Shown here in pieces: positions 26,321-34,410 of a stretch of 35,131 nucleotides of DNA. Source of the DNA: Candidatus Lambdaproteobacteria bacterium RIFOXYD2_FULL_50_16 (lineage in GTDB: Bacteria; SAR324; XYD2-FULL-50-16); NCBI GenBank assembly GCA_001783695.1, contig MFNE01000021.1, positions 1-35,131 on the forward strand, read 5' to 3'. A model generated the notes under the pieces. The model searched no databases. It worked only from the letters and a program-made list of their open reading frames with translations, and was not told where the DNA came from. Position 1 is the stretch's first letter, and each line of letters starts with the position of its first letter. Position numbers and translations under genes: made by a program.

Positions 26321-27265
26321 ATGGCTAAGAAAAAAAAGCAACCAAAACAGAATATTAAAAAACGCCAAACCCAAAAGGCGCAAAAGCGCAAACAGGTGAA
26401 GGCCAAGTTGGCCTCAAAGCAACCGGCGCAAAAAAAGATGTCTATGAGCAAGGTTAAGAAGAACCTAAAGCTCTTGCCTGCCCTGATTTTTGAGCCCGAA
26501 TTGAGCGTCCTGGCGTTTAGCCCGGCCCAACTCAAAGCGGGTGAATCGGCTGGGGAGAAAACCCCTGACCGGATCGATCAAGTTGCAGACGCTGCCTTTT
26601 TAGAGGTCTTTGTGACCGCTTTAAAAGCGATGGACCACCGCTTCCATCTGGAGCGCGACGCCAACAAAAACATGATGACCCAGGCGATGTTGTATTTCAT
26701 GGCCCAGGATAAAAGCCCGGCCTGCCTGAATCAATTGATTGTTTCGCTCTATTTTAACGGTCTGCACAAGGCGCAAACTGGGCAGGATTTAGAGTTTGCC
26801 GAGCTTAATCAGATTCTGAAAAATTACGACCAAGAGTACGAGTCTTATTTAGAAGAAAAGTCTAAAGACTTGAGCGTGTTGGGACAGGAAGCGGCTGATG
26901 AGGCGGGGGAAGAGGAAGACGATTCAAGCTTCACCCCTGAAGGTGCCTTTGGAGAATTGCTGGCTGACCTCGACGAGTGGGCCGCTGAATCAGAATTGAG
27001 TTCTGAACAACAAGAACAACTCCTGGTTGATTTAACGTTGCTGCTTGACGATTACGCTAGCGAAAAAGGTTGGAGCGAGCTTGCAGAGTTAACCCCGGCC
27101 CGAGTCAAAAACTTCCGCGACGGTTGGTTTGTTCGCCAGATGAGTCCCACGGACCAAGACAAAACCTTAATGGACCATAGCCTTAGTACCTTTTTTGGCA
27201 GTCCCTTGGCGATGGAACGGTTGGGCTCTAAAAACTGTGTCGATATATTAAGTCAACTAGGTTAG
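26321..27265 (+). CDS. unknown protein with Lys-rich N-terminus
   Basis: I do not recognise this 314-residue cytoplasmic protein. Its first 50 residues are extremely basic and low in complexity (MAKKKKQPKQ, then repeated K/Q), followed by a folded-looking helical core (DRIDQVADAAFLEVFVTALK, then RDANKNMMTQAMLYFMAQDK) and an acidic linker (DEAGEEEDDSS, about 195-206) leading to a second helical domain. No signal peptide or membrane segment. It is 7 bases from the HD-GYP regulator and likely co-transcribed with it, so a nucleic-acid-binding or regulatory role is possible, but nothing in the sequence proves it. The ATG has no strong ribosome site. Confidence 0.75.
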   Translation: MAKKKKQPKQNIKKRQTQKAQKRKQVKAKLASKQPAQKKMSMSKVKKNLKLLPALIFEPELSVLAFSPAQLKAGESAGEKTPDRIDQVADAAFLEVFVTALKAMDHRFHLERDANKNMMTQAMLYFMAQDKSPACLNQLIVSLYFNGLHKAQTGQDLEFAELNQILKNYDQEYESYLEEKSKDLSVLGQEAADEAGEEEDDSSFTPEGAFGELLADLDEWAAESELSSEQQEQLLVDLTLLLDDYASEKGWSELAELTPARVKNFRDGWFVRQMSPTDQDKTLMDHSLSTFFGSPLAMERLGSKNCVDILSQLG

Positions 27266-27272
27266 GGGTTTT

Positions 27273-28640
27273 ATGTCCGCGCTCGAAGGCAAAACCGTAC
27301 TGGTCGTTGAAGACAGCTTAACGCTGTTGAAGATGATGGCGTTACGGCTACGCAACTTTGGGGCGCGGACCTTCGAGGCGGCGGACGGCCAGCAGGCCTT
27401 GCAAATGGTTTTAGAAGAAGAGATTGACCTAGTGGTCTCTGACGTTGAGATGCCCGTTTTGGATGGATTAGAACTCTGCCGTCGCCTAAAAAACGAGCCC
27501 TCGACCCGCCAAATCCCCATCATTTTGCTATCCGCCTTAGACGCAGAAACCGATCTTGAACGAGGTTATCAAGCCGGGGCCTCTAGTTATATCTCCAAAA
27601 GATCCAACGATCACGAACTCGAAGACACCATCGAAAAGGTGATGGAACAGGCGGGCCGCCAGCGGCAGTCCTTGGTCTTGGTAGTGGATGATTCGGCAAC
27701 CATCTTAAAGCTGGTCGAGACCGGACTTTCTAAGGCCGGGTTTAACGTAGTCACCGCCGAAAATGGGCGGGCAGCCATTAAAAAGCTGGAGAAATACAAA
27801 CCAGCCATTATTGTTAGCGACCTCGACATGCCCGAAATGAACGGCATGCAGTTGCGCGACTGGTTGCGGACCTCTGAAGAATTTTGTGAGGTGCCTTTTT
27901 TGGTGATGAGTGCCAATTCGGAAAAGGCCACCATGAGCCAGATGGTGCAGAAGGGAGCAGCAGGATACTTAGTAAAACCCTTTAACATCGACCAGTTTGT
28001 TTTTACGGTTGAGCGGCTTTTATCCGACCAGTTCCAGTTATTACTAAAAGAGCGCGAGCGCCTAGAGGTCGAGCGAAACTCGATGTTGGCGACCATTACC
28101 GTACTCGCCCAAGCCCTTGAGGCCCGGGACCCCTACACGGCCGGACATTCTCGAAGGGTAGCGCAGTATTCCTTGTCGATCGCAAGGCAAATAGGGCTTG
28201 CAGAGGAAGAATTACACGCGCTTAAGGTGGGCGGAGAACTACACGACATTGGCAAGATCGGTATCTCAGATGCACTCCTACTCAAACCGGGCAAATTAAC
28301 CGACGACGAGGTGTTTATGTTTAGGCACCATCCAGCGATTGGCGGAGAAATTTTAAGCCCGATCCCCAGTTTGGGTCATATGGTGGATATCGTTTTATTG
28401 CACCACGAACGACCAGACGGGTTAGGCTATCCTAAAAAACTCAAAGGGGACGCCATTCCTCTAGTGGCGCGGATCTGCGCTGTGGCCGATTGTTTTGACG
28501 CCTTAACCTCAGACCGTCCTTACCGCAAGGGATTTGATCAAGAAAAGGCCTTTTCTATCATTAGAGAAATCTCGGGCACTCAACTCTGCGCCACCTGTGT
28601 TGAAGCCTTCTTTGCAGCACACATTGAGGTAATAAAATGA
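27273..28640 (+). CDS. double-receiver HD-GYP response regulator
   Basis: A 455-residue regulator with two receiver domains and an HD-GYP domain, which typically hydrolyses cyclic di-GMP. The first receiver (about 8-125) has Asp57 in SDVEMPVLDG but its conserved lysine position reads SKRSNDH. The second (about 134-255) has Asp183 in SDLDMPEMNG and Lys in VKPFN. The HD-GYP part has HDIGKIG (near 324) and HHERPDGLGYP (377-387), both intact. AGGGG lies 5 bases before the ATG. It overlaps the next gene (ATGA). Likely cyclic di-GMP and motility control, perhaps linked to the flagellins further on. Confidence 0.92.
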   Translation: MSALEGKTVLVVEDSLTLLKMMALRLRNFGARTFEAADGQQALQMVLEEEIDLVVSDVEMPVLDGLELCRRLKNEPSTRQIPIILLSALDAETDLERGYQAGASSYISKRSNDHELEDTIEKVMEQAGRQRQSLVLVVDDSATILKLVETGLSKAGFNVVTAENGRAAIKKLEKYKPAIIVSDLDMPEMNGMQLRDWLRTSEEFCEVPFLVMSANSEKATMSQMVQKGAAGYLVKPFNIDQFVFTVERLLSDQFQLLLKERERLEVERNSMLATITVLAQALEARDPYTAGHSRRVAQYSLSIARQIGLAEEELHALKVGGELHDIGKIGISDALLLKPGKLTDDEVFMFRHHPAIGGEILSPIPSLGHMVDIVLLHHERPDGLGYPKKLKGDAIPLVARICAVADCFDALTSDRPYRKGFDQEKAFSIIREISGTQLCATCVEAFFAAHIEVIK

Positions 28641-29635
28641 AAAAAGCTTGGGCCCTATTGGGGTTGACTTGGTTGTTAGTGGGTCCCTTAATTGCGGACC
28701 CCTTGCTTGAGAAAAACGATCCTGTGATTGGCACCGTAAACGGCAATCAGGTCCGGCTTTCCCAGGTAGAAGATAAAGAGATTAATGATCTGCGGTTGCA
28801 GCTTTATCAGGCTTTAACCAGCAAACTCAAAGAGCGGACCTTAGCTGAACTCACGGCTAATAACCCCGCCTATCAAGGCCAACCTAGCTTGGATATTTCA
28901 GAGAAATTGGCCAAAGAGTTTTACGACAAACAGGGGCTAAAAGCCAGAGGCAGCTTTGAGCAACTTAAGCCGCAGATTATTCAATACTTGATGTCCCAAA
29001 AGATGCGCGACCACTTTGAAGAGCTTTATGCTCGGGCGCTCAAGGAGCGCAAGGCGCAAAACTACCTAAATGAGCCCGCCCCCTTTTTGGTCACCGCTGA
29101 AGTGGCCACTGCCTACCTTTGGGGAAACCCCAAGTCAGGGGTGATGTTACTCGAATTTTCAGACTACCAATGCCCTTTCTGTAGCCGGGTGCAACCGAGC
29201 CTAACCGAACTTCGGGGCGAATACAAAAAAAAGGTTTTATTTGGATATCGCCACTTTCCCTTAGAGTTCCATACCGAGGCGGATGAAGCGGCGATTGCGG
29301 TCGAGTGCGCGCGAGAACAAGGTAAGTTTGAGCCCTACCACCACCTGCTTTTTTCCAACCAAAAAGCCCTGCAAATCAAAGATCTCAAGGCCTACGCCAA
29401 ACAGGCCGGGGTTTCTAATCAGAAGTCCTTTGATAGTTGCCTGGACCAGGAGAAATACCGAGGCCAAGTCAACCAAGATATGCGGGCAGCCGGGGCCATT
29501 GGTATCAGAGGCACCCCCAGTTTTGTGGTGGGCCGCTATGACACCAAGACGGGCAACGTCAAAGGGGAGATGTTTTCTGGCGCGTTACCCAAAGAGCAAA
29601 TCGCTGCCCTTTTGGATAAGTATTTGGCCCAATGA
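28637..29635 (+). CDS. periplasmic DsbA-like oxidoreductase with an SurA-like N-terminal part
   Basis: A 332-residue secreted protein. The signal peptide (about residues 1-20) precedes an N-terminal helical part (GTVNGNQVRLSQVEDKEI) reminiscent of SurA/peptidyl-prolyl isomerase N-domains. From about 150 comes a thioredoxin-fold DsbA/DsbG-type domain with CPFC (Cys179, Cys182) in FSDYQCPFCS and cis-proline in GIRGTPSFVV. Proteins of this layout form or isomerise disulfides in the periplasm. Which partner it uses is unknown. Start overlaps the HD-GYP stop and its stop overlaps ispE. Confidence 0.85.
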   Translation: MKKAWALLGLTWLLVGPLIADPLLEKNDPVIGTVNGNQVRLSQVEDKEINDLRLQLYQALTSKLKERTLAELTANNPAYQGQPSLDISEKLAKEFYDKQGLKARGSFEQLKPQIIQYLMSQKMRDHFEELYARALKERKAQNYLNEPAPFLVTAEVATAYLWGNPKSGVMLLEFSDYQCPFCSRVQPSLTELRGEYKKKVLFGYRHFPLEFHTEADEAAIAVECAREQGKFEPYHHLLFSNQKALQIKDLKAYAKQAGVSNQKSFDSCLDQEKYRGQVNQDMRAAGAIGIRGTPSFVVGRYDTKTGNVKGEMFSGALPKEQIAALLDKYLAQ

Positions 29636-30510
29636 TTAAAGGGCTTGACCAAAGTTACCAGCTTTACACCCCAGCCAAGGTCAACTTACGGCTTTTTGTT
29701 AAGCGCAAAAGGCCGGACGGCTACCATGAGCTTGAGCTCGACCTTTGCCCCATCTCTTTATTCGACCAGTTAACCATAAATCCCAATCCAGCCGGTGGGT
29801 TTTTATTGGAGGCAGACCCTAGTTTAGGTCTGCCTGAAAACAACCTCATTAGCCGGGCGGTTCGGGCTTTAGAAAGGACCAGTGGGCACCAACTTGAGTT
29901 AAAGATTAGCCTAAGCAAACAGGTGCCCCACGGGGCTGGGCTGGGTGGGGGTAGCGCGAATGCGGCCGGGGTTTTGGTGTACTTAAATCAACTTTTTGGA
30001 TTGGGCCTCTCCTTAGACCAGCTTCACCCTTTAGCCTTACGCTTAGGCACTGATGTCCCCTTCTTTTTAAACCCTCGCCCCATGATCGGCCGGGGCCTTG
30101 GGGACCAACTCACCCCTTTAATGGGCCTGCCCCCCTTATATTTGTTATTACTCAAACCCTCCCTTTTTATCTCCACCGCCGAGGCCTATGCGCAAGTCAA
30201 ACCCTCTGGCCGGATTTTAACCACTGAATTGTATAATACCTCCCTGTTTCCCATTGATCCTGAAGAAAATGACTTCTTTGGTCCCTTGGCCGAACGTTTT
30301 CCAATTTTAGAAAAACTGGCAGCCCTGCTTAAAACCACTTCGCCTCAAGGGATACAACTCTCTGGCAGCGGGTCAACCATGTTTGGGATTTTTGCTTCCG
30401 CAGAGGCTCGTGATCGAGCGGCAGCTAGCCTAGAGGGCAACAAATTGGCAAATCTATTCCCCGCCCGGGTGCTCCAAGGCTTCGAGTACGGGCAAAGCCC
30501 GCCTGCTTAA
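29632..30510 (+). CDS. ispE: 4-diphosphocytidyl-2-C-methyl-D-erythritol kinase
   Basis: IspE phosphorylates CDP-methylerythritol in the MEP isoprenoid pathway, a GHMP-family kinase. The 292-residue product opens with YTPAKVNLRLFVKRKRPDGYH, carries the ATP-binding glycine loop PHGAGLGGGSANAAG (about 99-113) and the C-terminal LSGSGSTMFGIF motif. The ATG at 29632 overlaps the stop of the DsbA-like gene. Family members often precede prs or lie near ychF; neither is here. Confidence 0.96.
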   Translation: MIKGLDQSYQLYTPAKVNLRLFVKRKRPDGYHELELDLCPISLFDQLTINPNPAGGFLLEADPSLGLPENNLISRAVRALERTSGHQLELKISLSKQVPHGAGLGGGSANAAGVLVYLNQLFGLGLSLDQLHPLALRLGTDVPFFLNPRPMIGRGLGDQLTPLMGLPPLYLLLLKPSLFISTAEAYAQVKPSGRILTTELYNTSLFPIDPEENDFFGPLAERFPILEKLAALLKTTSPQGIQLSGSGSTMFGIFASAEARDRAAASLEGNKLANLFPARVLQGFEYGQSPPA

Positions 30511-30514
30511 AAGC

Positions 30515-30543
30515 CTAGCTCCTGACTGGCGGCCAGGGGCTAG
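30515..30543 (-). terminator. rho-independent terminator of the downstream flagellin gene
   Basis: A 10-bp stem, CTAGCTCCTG (30515-30524) with CAGGGGCTAG (30534-30543), one G-U pair, loop of 9. On the minus strand it is followed by GGCTTTT, a short T run, fitting the end of the flagellin transcript. It also separates ispE from the convergent flagellin. Confidence 0.6.
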
Positions 30544-30568
30544 CGAAACCGAGGAACTCCGGCTTGGG

Positions 30569-32029
30569 TTAATTGAGAAGTTGCAAGACTTGGTTAGGTA
30601 ACTGATTTGCTTGAGCCAGCATGGCGGACGCTGACTCGGTCATAATCTGGTCCCTAGTAAACTTCGCTATTTCCGAAGCCATGTCGATGTCTCTGACGAC
30701 CGACTCGGAACTAACTAAGTTCTCCGAAGCGACCCGAAGGTTATTCAGGTTGCTTTCCAGGGTGTTTTTTTGAAAAGCGCCTAGGTTGCCCCTTATGGAA
30801 CTAACCTGGTTGATCGCTTTATCAATCAAACGAAGGGAGTCTTGCGCGCCCTGGAAACTGGTTAAATCGATCTCGCTTAAATCGCCAAAACCACTCTGGT
30901 TCTCCACCCCCGTCGATAAATGGCGGCTGTGGATATCCTCGACTTTCATCGAGACCGACTGATTTTGGTTCCCGCCTATTTGAAAGCGGAGCGCGTTTTG
31001 GGTTACATAAATCTGTCCAACCGAGACCCCTTCAATGGGCAATTCTTGGTCTTCTGGACCCACTTGACCCTTAATTTTAACAGTTAGTCCCTCCACCGAT
31101 TGGGCTCCCGAAATCCCGGTTAAAAATTGCCCCCGACCTATGGCAGACTCACCGCCTAGCATTCCCTTTACGTCTTGGCCTGCACGTGCCGCCTCAATCT
31201 CTCCCGCAACCGCCGAAAGTACCCCGGCGCTCGAAGAAAGGACCTGAAAACCAGGAGCCGAGCCCCAGTCTTGATGCTGCACCCTAAGCCGACCAACCTC
31301 GTCCATCTCGATAGTGACCTTCAACCCGTTTTTTCGGACCTCTGAAGCCAATCTGGCGACCACCTGATCCTTGGATTCCCCACTTTGGGTCGTGATCTCA
31401 GCAGTCTTGCCATTTTGAATCACCATCAGGGTTTCTCCCTGATCGATTATCTCTTGGCTCAAAGCCTGACTGCCTTGGGCACTTGCCTTAGTGGCGTTTT
31501 GGGTGACTACCACTTCAAAACCAGACACCCTAGAGTCTTTGGTGTTAAGCCCAGCTTCGACGAACTCTATCAGTTCGCCTGTTACCGCGCCACCTGCTCC
31601 ATGGGTGCCGTCTAACAGCTTTCGGTTTCCAAACTGCGCCTGTTCGGCGATGCGGTCGATTGTTTGTAAAGCGTTTCTGACCTCCCTTTGATCTGCTAGA
31701 AGCATTGGTTCATCATTAACCCCCTCGTTGGCCGCATGAATGGCCAACTGCCGCATGGATACCAAAAGCCGGTTTACTTCGCCTAAGTTGGCCTCGGTGG
31801 TTTGCACCATCGAAATAGCCGACTCAGAGTTATCTATCGCTTGGGTTAGCCCCGCGATCTGGGCCCTCATCTGCTCACTGATCACCAAAGAAGCCGGTCC
31901 ATCGGCTCCGCGGTTGATCTTAAGCCCGCTGGAAAGCTTCTCCAGGGTATGGGTAAGACTGGATTCGTTGTTCAGCAGGCTTCGATGAGCATTAACGGAG
32001 GCCACGTTGTGGTTGATCCGTAGTGACAT
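30569..32029 (-). CDS. flagellin (downstream copy)
   Basis: A 486-residue flagellar filament protein. N-terminal D0/D1 region (MSLRINHNVASVNAHRSLL, then LEKLSSGLKINRGADGPASL) and C-terminal D0 (MLAQANQLPNQVLQLLN) are intact, with a family-type central D2/D3 region that varies most. AAGGAGG lies 5 bases upstream of the ATG, a perfect ribosome site. No sigma-28 site was found in the 130 bases upstream, so it may be read from the upstream copy's promoter or from a promoter hidden among the hairpins. Paralogue of the next gene. Confidence 0.95.
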   Translation of the reverse strand: MSLRINHNVASVNAHRSLLNNESSLTHTLEKLSSGLKINRGADGPASLVISEQMRAQIAGLTQAIDNSESAISMVQTTEANLGEVNRLLVSMRQLAIHAANEGVNDEPMLLADQREVRNALQTIDRIAEQAQFGNRKLLDGTHGAGGAVTGELIEFVEAGLNTKDSRVSGFEVVVTQNATKASAQGSQALSQEIIDQGETLMVIQNGKTAEITTQSGESKDQVVARLASEVRKNGLKVTIEMDEVGRLRVQHQDWGSAPGFQVLSSSAGVLSAVAGEIEAARAGQDVKGMLGGESAIGRGQFLTGISGAQSVEGLTVKIKGQVGPEDQELPIEGVSVGQIYVTQNALRFQIGGNQNQSVSMKVEDIHSRHLSTGVENQSGFGDLSEIDLTSFQGAQDSLRLIDKAINQVSSIRGNLGAFQKNTLESNLNNLRVASENLVSSESVVRDIDMASEIAKFTRDQIMTESASAMLAQANQLPNQVLQLLN

Positions 32030-32059
32030 CTAAACCTCCTTGTATAGGTTGGACCTGGA

Positions 32060-32152
32060 CCCCCGGTTTGGGCCGGGGGGCACTTCCATGGTCCTCTTAG
32101 GGTAGGGGGAAACAGCCCCTACTCTACCCCTAAAGGCCCGCCGAAGCGGGCC
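32060..32152 (-). terminator. three-hairpin block between the flagellin genes
   Basis: Three GC-rich stems in 93 bases: CCCCCGG/CCGGGGG (32060-32079), GTAGGGG/CCCCTAC (32102-32122) and GGCCCGC with a CGAA loop (32135-32152; a TTCG loop on the minus strand). The last lies 7 bases past the stop of the upstream flagellin and followed by TTTAG, so is a plausible terminator. The others would lie in the leader of the downstream copy. They may limit readthrough or stabilise an mRNA 3' end. Confidence 0.55.
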
Positions 32153-32159
32153 CTCAAGG

Positions 32160-33617
32160 TTAACTCAAGAGCCGTAAGACTTGGTTCGGGGTCTGGTTGG
32201 CTTGTGCCAACATCGCCGTTGCCGATTGAGTCATAATCTGGTTCTTGGTGAAGTTGGCCATTTCAGAGGCCATGTCCACATCCCGAATGACCGACTCAGA
32301 ACTAATCAAGTTCTCGTTGGCTACCCGCAGGTTGTTCAGGTTCGACTCTAAGGTGTTCTTTTGGAACGCCCCAATGTCGCCTCTAATCCGCGCGATTTCG
32401 GTAATCGCCGAGTCAACCAACTTCAAGGTGTCTTGCGCCCCCTGGAAGCTCGTCACGTTTACATCGCCCAAGCTTTTAAACTTAGAATCGTTGTTAATGT
32501 TTTTAGCCAAGGTTTGCGCATGGGTCGAACCGATGGAAATACCAGCCGTTTGCCCATAGTTGCCACCCACTTGGAAATTCAGCGAGTTTTGCGCTACATA
32601 AGCGCGGCCTATCTCGACCGAGCCGTTTTCTGGGATGCCGTTTTCGCCACCTGCCTGACCGGTGTAACGAACCTTCAAGCCTTCAATCGTGGCGGCGCCA
32701 GTGATTCCGGTCAGTACTTGACCTTCCCCAATGGCCGATTCCCCGTTGATCGTACCCTTAATATCCTGACCCGATAGAGCCGCTTCGATTTCACCTGCAC
32801 CTTGGGATAACACCCCGGCAGTGGTCGAAGACACTTGGAACCCAAAAGCCGAACCAAATTGGTTGTGGGTTACCGAAAGCTTACCCGCTTCGAGGCCTAC
32901 GGTTACGTCCAGCCCGTTGCGGCTGATCTCGGAGGCCAAGTTTTTGATCGCAATATCAACGGTGTCGTCCGCCTTAGAGGTGTACATGGCGGTTTTGCCG
33001 TTTTCGATCACCATAAAGGTTTCCCCTGCTTTGACCAAGTCTTCCGTCAAGGCTACCGTACCGGCAGCCATGGCCTTGGACGCGTTTTGGGTAATAGCCA
33101 CGGCTACCCCACCTTGAGAAGAATCTTTGGTTTTTAAGCTCGCGCCCAAAAATTCCAAGCCTTCGCCAGTGGTCGAGCCCAAAGCGCCGTTGGTACCGTC
33201 TAACAACTTGCGGCTACCAAACTGGGCTTGTTTGCTAATCCGGTTGATCGTCTCTAAAGAGTTATCGATCTCCCTTTGATCTGCTTCCAGCATTTGCTCG
33301 TTGTTGACCCCTTCGTTGGACGCATGGATAGCGAGCTGGCGAATTGAGGTCAAAAGACGACTGGTTTCTCCGAGGTTAGCTTCCGTGGTTTGCACCATTG
33401 AAATAGCCGTTTCAGAGTTGTCGATCGCTTGGGTCAAGCCCGCGATCTGGCCACGCATCTGTTCGGAAATCACTAGAGCAGCAGGGCTGTCAGCGGCACG
33501 GTTGATCTTTAAACCACTAGAAAGTTTTTCTAAGGTTTTGGACATGGCCGTATCATTGGCCTGCATGTTCCGGTGCGAATTAAGCGCAGCGATGTTATGA
33601 TTGACTCGTAAAGACAT
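32160..33617 (-). CDS. flagellin (upstream, promoter-proximal copy)
   Basis: A 485-residue flagellin. N-terminal MSLRVNHNIAALNSHRNMQ, LEKLSSGLKINRAADSPAAL and C-terminal MLAQANQTPNQVLRLLS are the conserved filament-packing regions. The middle aligns with the downstream copy but with many changes, so the two are paralogues, not a recent duplication. AAGGAGG lies 5 bases from the ATG. A sigma-28-type promoter lies about 190 bases upstream, giving a long leader. It is probably the major flagellin, being promoter-proximal; which is dominant needs expression data. Confidence 0.96.
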   Translation of the reverse strand: MSLRVNHNIAALNSHRNMQANDTAMSKTLEKLSSGLKINRAADSPAALVISEQMRGQIAGLTQAIDNSETAISMVQTTEANLGETSRLLTSIRQLAIHASNEGVNNEQMLEADQREIDNSLETINRISKQAQFGSRKLLDGTNGALGSTTGEGLEFLGASLKTKDSSQGGVAVAITQNASKAMAAGTVALTEDLVKAGETFMVIENGKTAMYTSKADDTVDIAIKNLASEISRNGLDVTVGLEAGKLSVTHNQFGSAFGFQVSSTTAGVLSQGAGEIEAALSGQDIKGTINGESAIGEGQVLTGITGAATIEGLKVRYTGQAGGENGIPENGSVEIGRAYVAQNSLNFQVGGNYGQTAGISIGSTHAQTLAKNINNDSKFKSLGDVNVTSFQGAQDTLKLVDSAITEIARIRGDIGAFQKNTLESNLNNLRVANENLISSESVIRDVDMASEMANFTKNQIMTQSATAMLAQANQTPNQVLRLLS

Positions 33618-33801
33618 GGTAACCTCCTTGTCATGGTTGGGTCCGCCCTTCCTTGGGTGGAAAGGGTTCCAAGTTATACGACATAGCGACCAAACGCGGG
33701 TTACCGCCCCTCTAGATTCCTAGAGCCCTCTCTTTAAGCGGTCTTCGGACAGGTGGGTTTAATCCCTCCTAGGGCCTAACTAAGGCCGTTCCGAACGGTC
33801 T

Positions 33802-33828
33802 ATATCGTCCCGAGTTTCCTCGGTTTTA
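33802..33828 (-). promoter_or_regulatory. sigma-28 (FliA-type) flagellin promoter
   Basis: On the minus strand TAAA (plus 33825-33828), then 15 bases, then GACGATAT (plus 33802-33809), 6 of 8 to the GCCGATAA consensus, is a strong match to FliA promoters. The spacer itself forms a CCGAG/CTCGG hairpin. Transcript start is predicted near 33795, giving a leader of about 175 bases. Confidence 0.75.
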
Positions 33829-34142
33829 CATGGAATCCAGGCACTTAACCTTTCGGGTTTCCCCGGTTGGAACTGTTGCCAAGACTCAAACCTCTAAGGT
33901 CTTATCCAAAACCTTATTGGCACCCGTCGCTTCCTGCTCCGGGGTCGAGCCGCTCAGCATCCATGCCAAGCCTTTGGGCGGTTTCCCGCCCTCCCTGGAA
34001 ATCCAGGGGGCACTATAGGGGACTTCCAAGTCCCAAGCACTCCAGGTTACATTCTAAAGCGCCTCCAGGTAAACCTGGCAAGAACGGCCCAGCGTCCATG
34101 CCGGGCAATGTTCGTCTCCCCTTCCATGGGGAGCTTTGTATA

Positions 34143-34330
34143 GGCTCCCCTTCCATAGGGAGCTTTATACCTTGGTCCCACCTCCATGGCGAGGACCTTG
34201 GGTCCTTGGGCCCCTCCCTAGTTGGGGAGGAGCTTTGTTTAAGGCTCCCTACACTCAGGGAGCTTTATACCTTGGGCCGCCTCCATGGCGAGTCCCTTGG
34301 GTCCTTGGGCTTCTCCGAGGGGAGGAGCCT
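34143..34330. repeat. 100-bp tandem duplication of hairpin units
   Basis: Two copies, starting at 34143 and 34243 (period 100), share GGCTCCC, GGGAGCTTTATACCTTGG, CCTCCATGGCGAG and CTTGGGTCCTTGGGC with changes between. Compensatory changes keep stems (the terminal hairpin differs in sequence but not pairing), so structure may be selected. A third, shorter piece precedes copy 1. The copies begin and end with stem-loops. Confidence 0.7.
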
Positions 34331-34410
34331 CTAAATTTGTCCGTGTCCCCCCTTTATTTGGGGGATACGGCAGCGATTTGGGCTCTCCTTACCCTGGGGC
34401 TTTTTAAGCC

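Larger units (their letters stand above)
33643..34410. repeat. dense array of short inverted repeats
   Basis: About twenty short near-perfect stem-loops follow one another here, often only 10-30 bases apart, many with TTTC, TTCC or similar small loops. Examples: CTCTAG/CTAGAG (33710-33725), CCGTT/AACGG (33786-33798), CCGAG/CTCGG (33810-33823), GGGCGG/CCGCCC (33976-33991), CCCTGG/CCAGGG (33993-34008), GGGACTT/AAGTCCC (34019-34034), CCAGG/CCTGG (34065-34078), CTCCCC/GGGGAG (34116-34133), and stems of 10 and 11 bp at 34241-34266, 34307-34330 and 34341-34370. The promoter-proximal part would be flagellin leader RNA. No coding potential was accepted; apparent ORFs are shadows. Confidence 0.75.
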
